Shown in pieces: positions 46,762 through 57,600 of a DNA stretch of 64,000 nucleotides. A program made the position numbers and the translations under genes. The DNA comes from Cloacibacterium normanense (lineage in GTDB: Bacteria; Bacteroidota; Bacteroidia; Flavobacteriales; Weeksellaceae). Position 1 is the first letter of the stretch, and each line of letters opens with the position of its first letter. The notes beneath the pieces are model-generated. The model worked only from the letters and a program-made list of their open reading frames with translations. It ran no database searches and was not told where the DNA came from. The stretch lies in assembly GCF_002943105.1 (NCBI RefSeq), contig NZ_PTPZ01000006.1:1-64000 (forward strand), given 5' to 3'.

Positions 46762-47886
46762 ATGGATAACAATATTAAAATTTCTCGAAAAGAACTTTAT
46801 GATAAGGTTTGGGCTACTCCAATGACTCAATTAGCTAAAGAGTTTAACTTATCAGATAATGGTCTGCGAAAAATTTGTATTAAATATGTTATTCCTTTAC
46901 CGCCAGTTGGTTACTGGCAAAAACTTCAATACGGTAAAAAAGTTGTTAAACCAGACCTGCCTGAAGTAGAGGAAGAAAATGAGATTAATATTCACGTTGA
47001 TTCTCTAAAAGAAAATATTTATTCTGAGAATTCAATTAGAAGAATTGTTACCGCAGAAATAAGAAGTAATTCAGCTCTGATTTTGAAAGTAAATGATAGG
47101 TTAAGTAATTCTGATGATATTGTAATTAAAACACAATCTAACCTTGAAAAGAAAAAATTATCAGAATCCTATGAAAGAGTAAAAGGAACAATTAGTACAG
47201 ATCGAGGATTACCTAGCATTGTAGTTTCTCCAAAAAATGTATCGCGTTCATTGAGAATTTTGAATAATCTTATTAAGAATTTTAAAGTTTTAGGTTATAA
47301 AATTTTCTTGAATGATGAGGGCTTAAATATTGTTGCTTATGATGACGATAAAATGCTAATCTACATTCGGGAAAAAAGCAAAGTTTTGTTAACTCCAAAT
47401 CGATGGGGAGGAAACGACAGAGATTTAATTGCTAATGGTAAATTAGCAGTAAAAGTTGGACGGTTTGGTACTTTTGAGTTTGTTGATACAGATAAGAATC
47501 TAATAGAAGACCAAATCGAAAAAATCCTTATCAAAGTTGAAACTGAGTTTCGCGAAATGGATGAAAGAAGAAAACTTTGGAAGGCTGAGCATGAGAGACA
47601 AGAAAAGTGTAGAAAGATAGAGGAAGCCAAACAAGAGTTGAAAGATAATGAGCTTAAAAAATTCATTGGATTTTTTAATGATGCTCATCGTTGGAAGAAG
47701 TTTACCGTTCTTAAAGAGTATTTTGAGCATGTGAAGAATATAAATCCTGACGATTTGGAGTGGATCCAATGGGCAGAAAAGAAATTAGATTGGTATAATC
47801 CCGCTAAAAATGAATTTGATGATTTGTTAGATCATGTGGATAAGGATACTTTAGAGGATACTTCTAAGAAGAAATGGAAATGGTAA
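46762..47886 (+). CDS. HTH protein of a widespread uncharacterised family
   Basis: ATG 46762 is preferred over 46723, which lies inside the decayed HNH gene. The product has 374 residues. The N-terminus ISRKELYDKVWATPMTQLAK continues into a helix-turn-helix and ends IPLPPVGYWQKLQYGKK; this start is shared by many uncharacterised proteins in proteobacteria and Bacteroidota. The middle is beta-rich and the C-terminus is charged and helical. Found here among defence genes; DNA binding is likely, but the function is unknown. Confidence 0.7.
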   Translation: MDNNIKISRKELYDKVWATPMTQLAKEFNLSDNGLRKICIKYVIPLPPVGYWQKLQYGKKVVKPDLPEVEEENEINIHVDSLKENIYSENSIRRIVTAEIRSNSALILKVNDRLSNSDDIVIKTQSNLEKKKLSESYERVKGTISTDRGLPSIVVSPKNVSRSLRILNNLIKNFKVLGYKIFLNDEGLNIVAYDDDKMLIYIREKSKVLLTPNRWGGNDRDLIANGKLAVKVGRFGTFEFVDTDKNLIEDQIEKILIKVETEFREMDERRKLWKAEHERQEKCRKIEEAKQELKDNELKKFIGFFNDAHRWKKFTVLKEYFEHVKNINPDDLEWIQWAEKKLDWYNPAKNEFDDLLDHVDKDTLEDTSKKKWKW

Positions 47887-47890
47887 TTAT

Positions 47891-47929
47891 CCATACTCAC
47901 TAAATTTGGTGCAAATTTAGTGAGTATGG
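47891..47929. promoter_or_regulatory. Perfect 18-bp inverted repeat upstream of the AbiE pair
   Basis: CCATACTCACTAAATTTG (47891-47908) and its exact reverse complement (47912-47929) are separated by three bases. No T run follows, so an operator is more likely than a terminator. Its inner ACTAAATTTG recurs in the second palindrome. Confidence 0.7.
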
Positions 47930-47952
47930 AGTGAAAATACAAATGATGAGTG

Positions 47953-47987
47953 TTTTGTCGCAAATATTTACTAAATTTGCGACAAAA
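47953..47987. promoter_or_regulatory. Second inverted repeat, likely AbiEi operator/promoter
   Basis: TTTTGTCGCAAAT (47953-47965) pairs exactly with ATTTGCGACAAAA (47975-47987) around a 9-base centre. TAAATTTG (47972-47979) inside it fits the Bacteroidota -7 element, so a bound repressor would block the polymerase. AbiEi proteins are known to repress by binding inverted repeats upstream of their operon. Confidence 0.65.
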
Positions 47988-48003
47988 TAAATAAACATAT
48001 TGA

Positions 48004-48615
48004 ATGGAAAGTATTGACAGTAAAATACTTGAAAAAATAAAAAAAGCGAAGAGGGGTTCGCTTTTTTATACTGAAGATTTCTTATCATTTGGTAATTATA
48101 AAGCAGTATCTAAAGCATTAGAACGTTTGGTGAATACCAATGAAATTTCAAGAGTTTCCAGAGGAATTTTTGCGGTTTTGGAAAAAGATCCAATTATTGG
48201 TGAAGTGTATCCTAGTACAGAAGAAATAGCAGAATCTATTCGAAAAAGAGATAAAGCAAGGTTAATTCCTACAGGAGTTTTAGCACTTAATGCTTTAGGT
48301 CTTTCCACTCAGATTCCCATGAATTTAGTTTATTTAACAGATGGTTCAGCAAGAACAATTAAATTAGGAAAACGAAGTGTTGTATTTAAAAAGGCGAGTC
48401 CAAAAAATTTAGCTGTTATTGGGAGCATCAGCGGTCTTGCTATACAGGCACTTAAGGAAATAGGAAAGGATAACATAACAGAACAAGAGTTAGAAATCAT
48501 TATTAAACATCTTAAAAAAGAAGAGCCTTATCGTTTAGAGCACGACATAAAATTGGCTCCAGAATGGATACGAATTATCATGAGAAAAGCATTGCCTAAG
48601 AAAAATGAAAAATAA
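48004..48615 (+). CDS. abiEi: AbiEi-type antitoxin/repressor (DUF6088-like)
   Basis: A 203-residue protein. It has an N-terminal winged helix (KRGSLFYTEDFLSFGNYKAV, then ERLVNTNEISRVSRGIFAV) and a C-terminal domain (RLIPTGVLALNALGLSTQIP, then TDGSARTIKLGKRSVVF) typical of the AbiEi/DUF6088 family. It acts as antitoxin and as transcriptional repressor of the pair. It overlaps the toxin gene by 11 bp. Two palindromes upstream fit its autoregulation. Confidence 0.85.
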   Translation: MESIDSKILEKIKKAKRGSLFYTEDFLSFGNYKAVSKALERLVNTNEISRVSRGIFAVLEKDPIIGEVYPSTEEIAESIRKRDKARLIPTGVLALNALGLSTQIPMNLVYLTDGSARTIKLGKRSVVFKKASPKNLAVIGSISGLAIQALKEIGKDNITEQELEIIIKHLKKEEPYRLEHDIKLAPEWIRIIMRKALPKKNEK

Positions 48616-49621
48616 ATTTCTAGAACTTCCAAAAGAAACCCGAATTAACATCTTCAACAGAGTTGCTGATCAATTGGGTATTACTCCTTTTGCAGCCGAA
48701 AAAGATTGGTGGGTTACAAGAACCTTATCGATCATTTTTGAAATGGAAAATGTTGCCCCTCACTTAGTATTTAAAGGAGGTACATCATTAAGTAAGGCTT
48801 GGAATTTAATAGAGAGATTTTCAGAAGATGTTGATTTGGCTATTGATAGGGCATATTTAGGATTTGATGAAATCCCGAAACGAAAAACCAATTTGCGTAA
48901 AAAATCTGGAAAATTCATTTCAGAAGAGTTCTTTCCCGATTTAAAAGAACGATTTTTATCAAAGGGGATAGGAGAAAATGTGAATTTTACATTAGAACCA
49001 GCTCAATCATCCGATCAGGATCCAAGGATTATCAATATATTTTATCCCAATATTATTGAGCTTACAGGATATATGAATCCTAGAGTTCAGATCGAAATTG
49101 GTTGTAGATCTTTGATTGAACCGTATTCTGATAGATTAATTTCCTCATTGGTAGATACTCAATTTAGAGAAGTTGATTTTATTGAAAAACCATTTTTTGT
49201 TCCTTCAGTAAATCCAGAACGAACATTTTTAGAAAAAATATTTCTTTTGCATGAAGAATTTCAAAAATCTCAGGAGAAAATTAGAGTAGATCGTTTGAGC
49301 AGACATTTATATGACTTGTATATGCTTTACAATTCTGAATTTAAAGATAAAGCCCTAAATGATGAAGCCTTGTACCGTGAAATAGTACAACATAGGTTAG
49401 AATTTAATAGAGTTGCAGATGTTGATTATTCATTACACAGTTCTCAAACCATAAATCCAATTCCACCAGACACAATAATTAAAAAGTGGGAACAAGATTA
49501 TGAAACCATGAGATTGGAAATGCTTTACAGCGAAAATCGACCTACTTTTTCTGAAATTATCGAGACATTACAAAAATTAAAATCAGAAATCAATAATTTA
49601 AATTGGACAATTGAAGTTTAA
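48605..49621 (+). CDS. abiEii: AbiEii-type nucleotidyltransferase toxin
   Basis: A 338-residue protein of the AbiEii/AbiGii family. Nucleotidyltransferase motifs are GGTSLSKA (58-65) and SEDVDLAI with D75 and D77. A helical C-terminal region includes RLSRHLYDLYML. AbiEii toxins block phage multiplication and bacterial growth when not countered by AbiEi. The gene is intact, and the last base of its stop is the first base of the right flanking repeat. Confidence 0.85.
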   Translation: MKNKFLELPKETRINIFNRVADQLGITPFAAEKDWWVTRTLSIIFEMENVAPHLVFKGGTSLSKAWNLIERFSEDVDLAIDRAYLGFDEIPKRKTNLRKKSGKFISEEFFPDLKERFLSKGIGENVNFTLEPAQSSDQDPRIINIFYPNIIELTGYMNPRVQIEIGCRSLIEPYSDRLISSLVDTQFREVDFIEKPFFVPSVNPERTFLEKIFLLHEEFQKSQEKIRVDRLSRHLYDLYMLYNSEFKDKALNDEALYREIVQHRLEFNRVADVDYSLHSSQTINPIPPDTIIKKWEQDYETMRLEMLYSENRPTFSEIIETLQKLKSEINNLNWTIEV

Positions 49622-49695
49622 AATGTACTACTTTTGTACACCTAATAACCTTTAATATGCTTTAAATAAAGGCTTTTTTAGATTCTGTATCGGAA
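49621..49695. repeat. Flanking repeat, right copy
   Basis: AAATGTACTACTTTTGTACA begins a 75-base stretch homologous to 46298-46370. The reading frame seen in the left copy is broken here by a stop, so this copy is either degenerate or never coding. It marks the right edge of the HNH remnant-HTH-AbiE block. Confidence 0.5.
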
Positions 49696-49793
49696 AGTAA
49701 TAAAATTACTCATCAGAAGCATAATAAAAATCATCAATAGAATAAAAATTATTTTTTTATTTTAGCATGACTTTAACTAATAACCTTATCTGA

Positions 49794-52700
49794 ATGAAAA
49801 AAAGTTTATTTTTTCTCTTATTAAGTACATTACTTTATTCTCAAAACATAAATTTTACTTGGATTCAAGGTACAAATCAAACTGAACAAACTGCAGAAAT
49901 TGGTTTATATGGACTAGACTCTGATGAAAACTGGCCAGGTATTCAAAGAGATATGTCTTATGTAGTAGACAAAGAGGGATTATTTTGGATGTTTGGCGGA
50001 TACAGTGAGGGTAGCTATAGCAGTATATTATGGAGCTACAATAAGCAAAACAATAATTTTACGTTTAAAAAAGGCAGACCTTATAATGATTCTAACGGTT
50101 TTGATAAAGGAATCAACGTAGAGAGTTATCGCAATATGCCTTCTGGAGTTTCACTATCTTCATTTTGGACTTCAAATAATAATTTATATAAATTTGGAGG
50201 GATTACTAGCTCTTTAACAGCGAGCAATGATTTCTGGAAATTTAATATTGCAACCAATAATTGGATTAAAATATCTGAACCTACTAATGATGGAGCTGGG
50301 CATTTTGGAACGAAAGGCGTAGAAGACATTGCAAATATACCTCCTGCTTTAATTAATACAACAACTTGGACCGATGAACAAGGGAACCTATATCTTTTTG
50401 GAGGAAGAACAGGCCTTAGTAATAGATCTAATACTGTAGAATATGATACATTATGGAAATATAATATTTCTACGAAGATGTGGAGTTGGATTGGAGGAAG
50501 TGATCAACCTAATGCTACTGGTAATTATAATACATTAGGTCAGGAGCATTCATTAAACTCACCAGGTGCAAGGTATGGTTCATGTTCATTTAAAGATTCT
50601 CAAGGTAACATATATATTTATGGAGGTTTTTTTAATGGTAAATCTCAATATTATTTATTAAATGATCTTTGGAAGCTTAATATGAATACTGGACAATGGA
50701 CTTGGTTAAAAGGTAGTCTAACTAGTAAAGAAAGTATTGTAAGTGACATTGGAGTAGAAGATCCAAATAATTTACCCAATACATTAGACTGGAGTTTGGA
50801 CAATCCAAAACCTAATCATTGGGTAGATAATAGCGGTGATTTTTGGATATTTGTAAATCAATACATGTGGAGATACAGAATATCTACAAATTCATGGGCT
50901 GTAATGAAACAAAAAAAAATTATTACCGATGATGATAAAAAACCAATTTATGGAACAATAAATGTAGAAGATCCAAAAAACTTTCCAGGAACTATTAATG
51001 GATCAGCTTGTTGGATTGGAAATGACGGGAACTTGTATCAGTTTAAAGGTAGTAAAAACATTGATGCTATATGGAAGTACAATATCCAAACCAACAATTG
51101 GGTTTGGATTAAAGGTGTAGATAGTAACATTAATTCTGTTAATAAAAATACGTATCAAAAGCTTGCAGGACTATTAGAAAGTGAAAATACACCAGGCGGA
51201 ACCTTAGATTTTGGCGCTAAATGGACTGATGAAGATGGAAATCTTTGGCTTTATGGGGTTCTAGGTTCATTCCATAAAGGATTTTCCCTATATGTGTATC
51301 GATCAGATGATTTATGGAAGTTTGATATTTCTCAAAAAAAATGGCAATGGATTAAAGGAAACTATTTTTCTTTCTACAATTTTTCTAATTATAATTCTTT
51401 AGATTATGGGGTGTTAAATGTTGAAGACAAGAGAAATTCTCCAGGATCTCGTAATGAAGCGTTTTCATGGATAGATAAAAATGGAAATCTATGGCTTTTT
51501 GGCGGCAATTATGGCAGCTTTGATAATCAATTGCATCAGGACTTATGGATGTATAACAGAAAAACTAATAATTGGGTATGGAAAGGGGGCAAACAAAAAA
51601 ATGATGAACCATTTGCTAATTATGGAACGTTAGGCGTTTCTTCTATTACTAATATTCCTGGAGCTAGAAGAGATGGCAAGAGTTGGGTAGACCAAGAAGG
51701 AAATTTTTATCTCTATGGCGGCTATGGCTTTGATGAGAAGTCTTCTCAAAGAGGTTATCTAAATGATGTATGGAAATATGATATAACACTTAATCAATGG
51801 GTTTGGTTAAGTGGAGATAAAATAATCAACAGCACCAACAGTAAAGATTATCCTATTGCCAAGGAAGAAAGTGGCATAGGATGGCAAGATGAAAATAAAA
51901 ATTTTTGGTATTATTTTTCTGGTATTATGTGGAAATATCAAACCAATAATAATACATGGACGAAAGTAAGGAGTTCAATACCTTTTACGGCTCTTAATTA
52001 TGGAAATATTGGAGTAGAAAACGACACTAATTTTCCGGGAAACAGAGCCAATGCATTTACATGGACTGGAAAAAATGGTGACTTATGGTTTTTGGGAGGA
52101 AAGGACAGCTATTCTAAACTAGATTTATGGAGATATAATATTAATACAAATAATTGGACTTGGATGTATGGTCCTAAATCTTCATTACCAAAAAATTATG
52201 GTCAAATAAATGTTTCTTCGCCCACAAATCTTCCTCCTCATAGGTATAATTCTGCAACTTGGAATGATCAGTTAGGAAACTTATATTTCTTCGGAGGTGA
52301 TTTATATAATGATGTTTGGCGAATAAATTTTAATAATTACGCACCTAATTTATTTACTGTTACTGCACAAGATGAAACTTGTGATACCAAAAATAATGGA
52401 GCAATATTAATTACTTCTAAAGAAAATTATACTTACAGCTATTCATTAAATGGAAGTAATTGGGTGTCTTTTAATTCATCTGTCACGCTCAATAACCTGA
52501 ATGGCGGCACATATAATCTATGCATTAAATTATCAAATGATACGCAGTATTGTTATGTAGTAAATATCGGAAAACCTGAAAATTTAAAGGGAAAAATTGA
52601 ACTATCTGGAAGGCTTGCTAAAGTTCAGATACAGTCAGGTACAGCACCTTTTACCATTACTTATGGAAAAAAAAATATTACGGTTTACAGTAAAGGAAGC

Positions 52701-53030
52701 TATGATTTAATTCTAGATAATTTTGCAGATAATATTGTATTAGAATCGTCCAAATCATGTGAAGGGAAAATTATTAAAGAATTAATTACTACCCAAAATG
52801 ATATCGTAATATTTCCAAATCCTACGAGTGATTTGATAAATATTGTTAACCATTTAAATGAAAAGGTACACCTAGCTCTATACTCACAAAATGGTCAACT
52901 GATTATGGAAGATGATATCAAAGAAAATCACTCCAAAACTATTTCTATCAAAAAACAACCTTCAGGGACATACCTTCTAGTGTTGGAATCCGAAAATAGA
53001 AAAATGATTAAAAAAATTATTAAGCAATGA
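49794..53030 (+). CDS. Kelch/galactose-oxidase-type repeat protein, T9SS-secreted
   Basis: A 1078-residue protein with a signal peptide (MKKSLFFLLLSTLLYSQN). It contains about twelve Kelch-like blades of the pattern GVEDxxNxPG...W.D..GNLWLFGG...DLWKYNxxTNxWxW. A short domain rich in beta strands follows near 870-990, then a type A T9SS sorting tail (VIFPNPTSDLINI to IIKQ). Likely an exported surface or extracellular propeller protein, possibly binding glycans; no catalytic copper ligands were identified. It overlaps the next gene by 4 bp. Confidence 0.8.
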   Translation: MKKSLFFLLLSTLLYSQNINFTWIQGTNQTEQTAEIGLYGLDSDENWPGIQRDMSYVVDKEGLFWMFGGYSEGSYSSILWSYNKQNNNFTFKKGRPYNDSNGFDKGINVESYRNMPSGVSLSSFWTSNNNLYKFGGITSSLTASNDFWKFNIATNNWIKISEPTNDGAGHFGTKGVEDIANIPPALINTTTWTDEQGNLYLFGGRTGLSNRSNTVEYDTLWKYNISTKMWSWIGGSDQPNATGNYNTLGQEHSLNSPGARYGSCSFKDSQGNIYIYGGFFNGKSQYYLLNDLWKLNMNTGQWTWLKGSLTSKESIVSDIGVEDPNNLPNTLDWSLDNPKPNHWVDNSGDFWIFVNQYMWRYRISTNSWAVMKQKKIITDDDKKPIYGTINVEDPKNFPGTINGSACWIGNDGNLYQFKGSKNIDAIWKYNIQTNNWVWIKGVDSNINSVNKNTYQKLAGLLESENTPGGTLDFGAKWTDEDGNLWLYGVLGSFHKGFSLYVYRSDDLWKFDISQKKWQWIKGNYFSFYNFSNYNSLDYGVLNVEDKRNSPGSRNEAFSWIDKNGNLWLFGGNYGSFDNQLHQDLWMYNRKTNNWVWKGGKQKNDEPFANYGTLGVSSITNIPGARRDGKSWVDQEGNFYLYGGYGFDEKSSQRGYLNDVWKYDITLNQWVWLSGDKIINSTNSKDYPIAKEESGIGWQDENKNFWYYFSGIMWKYQTNNNTWTKVRSSIPFTALNYGNIGVENDTNFPGNRANAFTWTGKNGDLWFLGGKDSYSKLDLWRYNINTNNWTWMYGPKSSLPKNYGQINVSSPTNLPPHRYNSATWNDQLGNLYFFGGDLYNDVWRINFNNYAPNLFTVTAQDETCDTKNNGAILITSKENYTYSYSLNGSNWVSFNSSVTLNNLNGGTYNLCIKLSNDTQYCYVVNIGKPENLKGKIELSGRLAKVQIQSGTAPFTITYGKKNITVYSKGSYDLILDNFADNIVLESSKSCEGKIIKELITTQNDIVIFPNPTSDLINIVNHLNEKVHLALYSQNGQLIMEDDIKENHSKTISIKKQPSGTYLLVLESENRKMIKKIIKQ

Positions 53031-53701
53031 AAAACAATACTTCTATAATTATTATTTTTTTTTGTCTTTTTTTCTTAATAGCTTGTAGCGATAATAGAGA
53101 AGAAAATACTCCCAAAAAATTAGTAACAGCTACCACTTTACTGCTACCATCTGATAAACAAATCTGTATGGAAATGCCTATTACATTCTCTTGGAAAAGC
53201 GTAACAAATGCAACCAGTTACAACTTAACCGTAAATAAAGTAGAGAACGGTAAAGAAACTACTGTTTTTACAGAATCTACGTCAAATACAAACTATTCAT
53301 TTAATAATCTTGAAAAAGGAATATTGTATAAATGGAAAGTGGAAACTATAGGCCCTCAAAATTCTATGATGAGCAGTACTTTTCAGTTTCAAACAGAATC
53401 TTTAGCCATAACAAATCATACCCCATTTGCTCCAGAACTTATAAGTCCTACACTTGGAAGTACTATAGTTGATAATTCTGTGAGTTGGAAGTGTGAAGAT
53501 TTAGACAATGATCCTCTTACTTATGATCTCTATTTAGGTACAGATATTAACAATTTAAGGTTAACAGAATCAAATCTTACATCAACTAATTATAAGTTTA
53601 AAGAATTAGTAGCCAACACAAAATATTATTGGAAAATTATAGCAAAAGATAATCACTCTAATGTGTCCGTTGGTCAAGTATGGAGTTTTATAACCTCTTA
53701 A
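53027..53701 (+). CDS. Lipoprotein with two fibronectin-III-like domains
   Basis: A 224-residue protein with a lipoprotein signal (IIIIFFCLFFLIAC). Two Fn3-like domains each have W at strand C and YxWKVET or YYWKIIA near the end (residues about 40-120 and 135-224). It probably displays at the cell surface or anchors the Kelch-type partner, with which its start codon overlaps (ATGA at 53027). Confidence 0.75.
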   Translation: MKNNTSIIIIFFCLFFLIACSDNREENTPKKLVTATTLLLPSDKQICMEMPITFSWKSVTNATSYNLTVNKVENGKETTVFTESTSNTNYSFNNLEKGILYKWKVETIGPQNSMMSSTFQFQTESLAITNHTPFAPELISPTLGSTIVDNSVSWKCEDLDNDPLTYDLYLGTDINNLRLTESNLTSTNYKFKELVANTKYYWKIIAKDNHSNVSVGQVWSFITS

Positions 53702-54619
53702 ATAGCATTGAAAATAAAACAAATATTGTTTTTTCAAATCTGCAAAATATGAAATAGGTTATATAGTTATGAAGTGATGATTTGAAAATTTGCTTTTTTT
53801 CGTTTTAATAAAATGAAATGTCAAAGATTGCAAATCCTCGACATCTGACATCTTAGACCAAATATCATATTCTAATTAAATAACAAATACGAATATAAAA
53901 ATGATAGACTTTATTTTTGACTTTTTTCGGATTATTTATCAGACTTACTTTTGTGTATAAGTTTGATTTAAAAAAAATGAATGCAAATAACTCTCCTGAA
54001 GAAAGTCATATAAACACAATAGCAGGATTACTTTTGATACCTATCGTAATTATTATAGGAGTTATCCTGTTTTTTATAGAAAAATAAAGAATAGCTCTCT
54101 GAATATTTAACATCATTTGAGATAAATAAAAAGCCATTTTTAAACAGTCCCAAAAATTTAAAATTTTTTTTTAATATTTTCATGCTATATTTTTAGTGGT
54201 TTTAAAATTCATTTTGAATAAATTTATAGAAAATCATAGTGTTTTTTGATATTATATTTAATCTATTTGTTTTAAATTTTACTTCAGAAAATTTTGTTAA
54301 AATAGCATTACAATCATTAATCTATAATTTTAAGTAGATATAAAGTTTTTTTCTGTTAACATTTTTATATTCTATTTCTTGGTAAAGCTCAATTTTTACT
54401 TTTCTTTTAATTAAAATTGTTTTGATTACCGTTTTAAAAAAATCTTTTTTTTGATTTTTTATTACTGATAGTCAGTCATTTAATTTTTAAATTATAATTG
54501 TATAGTAAATGTATATATAGCTAAATTTTATCTATATCTTATTTAAATATTAAATTTAGGATAAGAAAAATTGAAGAAAATTTTTCAGTTCAGATTATAG
54601 GTAAGATAAGCTATTTACT
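53702..54619. other. Long AT-rich intergenic region before the glucan operon
   Basis: About 920 bases. The only coding candidate is the 36-residue frame at 53977-54087. The rest is very AT-rich with poly-T runs; no clear operator or full promoter was recognised. The operon's control region presumably lies in its last 200 bases. Confidence 0.55.
53977..54087 (+). CDS. Possible 36-residue single-pass membrane peptide
   Basis: ATG follows an A run. The peptide has a polar start (NANNSPEESH) and one hydrophobic helix (IAGLLLIPIVIIIGVILFF) ending EK. A TACTTTTG -7-like box lies 23 bp upstream (53946-53953). The membrane segment and box support a real small gene, but no homologue is recognised. 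Confidence 0.45.
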   Translation: MNANNSPEESHINTIAGLLLIPIVIIIGVILFFIEK

Positions 54620-57600
54620 ATGAAAAAAATTGCATTAGTTTTTATTTGTTTGATGACTCAACTCTTGTATTCCCAAAGTGCGAATGTAAAAATTGAAAAT
54701 CAAGCGGATGGTCAAAAACTTTTAGTTGACGGAAAACCATTGATGATTAATGGTATGAATTGGGATTATTATCCTATAGGAACCAACTATAACTATTCGC
54801 TGTGGAATCAAAAAGATGATTTCATTAAAACAGCACTCGACAGTCAAATGTCACTTCTCAAAAACATGGGTGTAAATGCCATCAGAGTTTACACTGGCAT
54901 TCCAGCCAAATGGATTACCTACATTTATGAAAATTACGGAATCTACACCATGCTTAATCATTCTTTTGGCAGATATGGACTTACCGTAAATGGAACTTGG
55001 ATTCCGAATACAGATTACGCCAATCCCGCAACCAGAGCGTTACTCCTCAAAGAAGTAAAACAACTTAGTCAACAATACAAAAACACACCAGGATTGCTTC
55101 TTTATCTTTTAGGAAATGAGAATAACTATGGTTTGTTTTGGGATGGTGCAGAAACAGAAAATATTCCTGTAGCCGAAAGAAAATCTACGCATAGAGCAGA
55201 AGCCATGTATAAACTCTTTAACGAAGCTGCTCTAGAAATGAAATCAGTAGACCAAAACCATCCTATAGCCATGTGTAATGGTGATTTATTATTTCTAGAC
55301 ATTATTGCTAAAGAATGTAAAGATATAGACATCTATGGAACCAATATGTACAGAGGCGTTTCTTTCGGAGATGCGTTTTTACGTGTTAAAAATGAATTCG
55401 GAAAACCATTACTATTTACAGAATTTGGAGCCGATGCTTTCAATGAACTTACGGGTAAAGAAGATCAAGATGCCCAAACTTATTATTTACTAGGAAACTG
55501 GCAAGAAATTTATGAAAATGCAGCAGGAATGGGAAAAGCTGGTAACAGTATTGGTGGTTTTACTTTTCAGTTCAGTGATGGATGGTGGAAATACAAACAA
55601 AATGAAAATTTAGAAGTTCATGATGCTAATGCTTCTTGGAGTAACGGTGGTTACATAAAAGATTATGCAAAAGGCGAGAATAACATGAACGAAGAATGGT
55701 TTGGCATCAGTGCAAAAGGAACTCCAGATGCTAATGGATTGTATCAAGAATTTCCACGTTCTGCATATTACGCTTTGAAACAAGCTCATCAATTTAATCC
55801 TTATGACAGCTCATCATTGGTGAATTCTAACACCGTTAAAAACCATTTTAACCAAATTAATATTGCAGACGCTCAACTTAGAGCTAGAGGCGACCAAGCT
55901 GCCTTAAAAGCAGAAAGCAGTGACAAACTAAAAATAAGCAATTTAAGAGCTGATTTTAACACGTATAATACTGGTGGTAGCCTTATCACTACTCCAAAAG
56001 ATAAAACTGATGGATATAATTCTTACCCAAATCAACAAGGATTTGATCATACCCAATCGTATTACATTGGTGTAGAAGCGAATCCTACTTCTAATATGAG
56101 AGCCAATGTGAATGTAAATATTTTAGGAAATGTAGCCGAAAATCCTATTGACCAAATCTTTTATGAAAACAGAGGTAGAAGCGTAGAAGTTCTAAATGCA
56201 GATGGTACCACTACCCAAATGAAAGATCTGAACCGCGTACAAATATATAGCGCGAGTTATCATTGGAATCATAAATGGTTTGACTTAGACGGATTCTACA
56301 GAACAGGTCATTATCATTGGGGTTACGAAGGTGATATTTTTGGATTGTATCCAGAAGCCAATTACGGTCCTAATATTGATATTTATAATGGTGAAGCACC
56401 TTTCGGATTTGAATTTGCAGGTAAAAAAGCCATCAATGGATTAAAAATCGCTTTCGGTCCAGAATTATGGTGGGGCGCAAACCCAGCTGTTTTGGTTAAA
56501 TATTCCAAAAAAGTAGGAAAATTTGATCTAACGGGAGTTTTCCATGAAGATTTAGACCAAAGAGGCACTACTCAGAGTTCATTTGCCATTCCGCAACCAC
56601 AAACGAGAAGAGCTACACTTGCTGTTCAAAGAAAATTTGGAAAATTGGGCATTGATTTAGGCGGAATTTGGGCTGGTCAACCTTTAAACGGTAGAACCTT
56701 CCAAGTTTACAGAGATGGAAACGTTTATCAAGACCAAATTAACGACCAAGACAATTGGGGAGGAAAAGTAAAATTTACTTATGCAGGCGGAAGATTTAAT
56801 TGGTATGCACAAGGTGCAGCAATGGGATTGGTTGCTAATGGTGGAGCAGATAATACTCAAACGTTCACCGGTTGGAGATTAAAAGACAGTGGAAGTGGTA
56901 ACCAATATAATTTCTTGACTGGTTTTACTTTCAATATCGGAAATTTACAGATTGCGCCTAATTTCTTATGGCAAAAACCAATCGAAGGACCCGTTCCTTT
57001 TGGCGCTCCTGCTCCAGGAAGACCTAGAAATATTTTAGAAGATCCATTTGTAGTAAGAGCCAACAGAGAACAAACTGCAGGAGAAATTTTATTCACGTAT
57101 GATCCTACACCCGCTACTTGGATGTACAGTTGGGACAGTGACAAAACCGAAGATGCTAAGTTTGCCATCAGTGCAGGATTTGTTTACAGACATTTACCAA
57201 CTACACAAGACGCTGCCATCGGAATTTTACCAGACGGCAGAACCACTTTTGCTTTCCCTGGTGCTGCTCCAGCAAAAGATCTTTGGGAAGTGAACACGAG
57301 AATCGTTTCTAAACTCACTAATGATTTTGGAATTATTGCCAATATTTATGGAGGAACCGCTCAAGCCAATGGTAGCGATACTAGAACTGTAGAAAGAGTA
57401 GGACTAGACCTAAGAACGATTTATAAAAAAGTGAAATTTATTTCTGCTGTTAAATTCAATGATTGGGGACCTTACGATTATCATAGAGATTACAACTTAA
57501 CTTTCCCAATGCAATTAATCGGTGATTTATCTTTTGAAATCGGCAAACCAGAATGGTGGATTTTGCCGGGAACTAGAATTGGTATTCGTGGAACTTATAG

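Noticed and set aside
56857-57168. 103-codon minus-strand frame
   Set aside because: Antisense to the beta-barrel part of the glycosidase gene, with no independent support.
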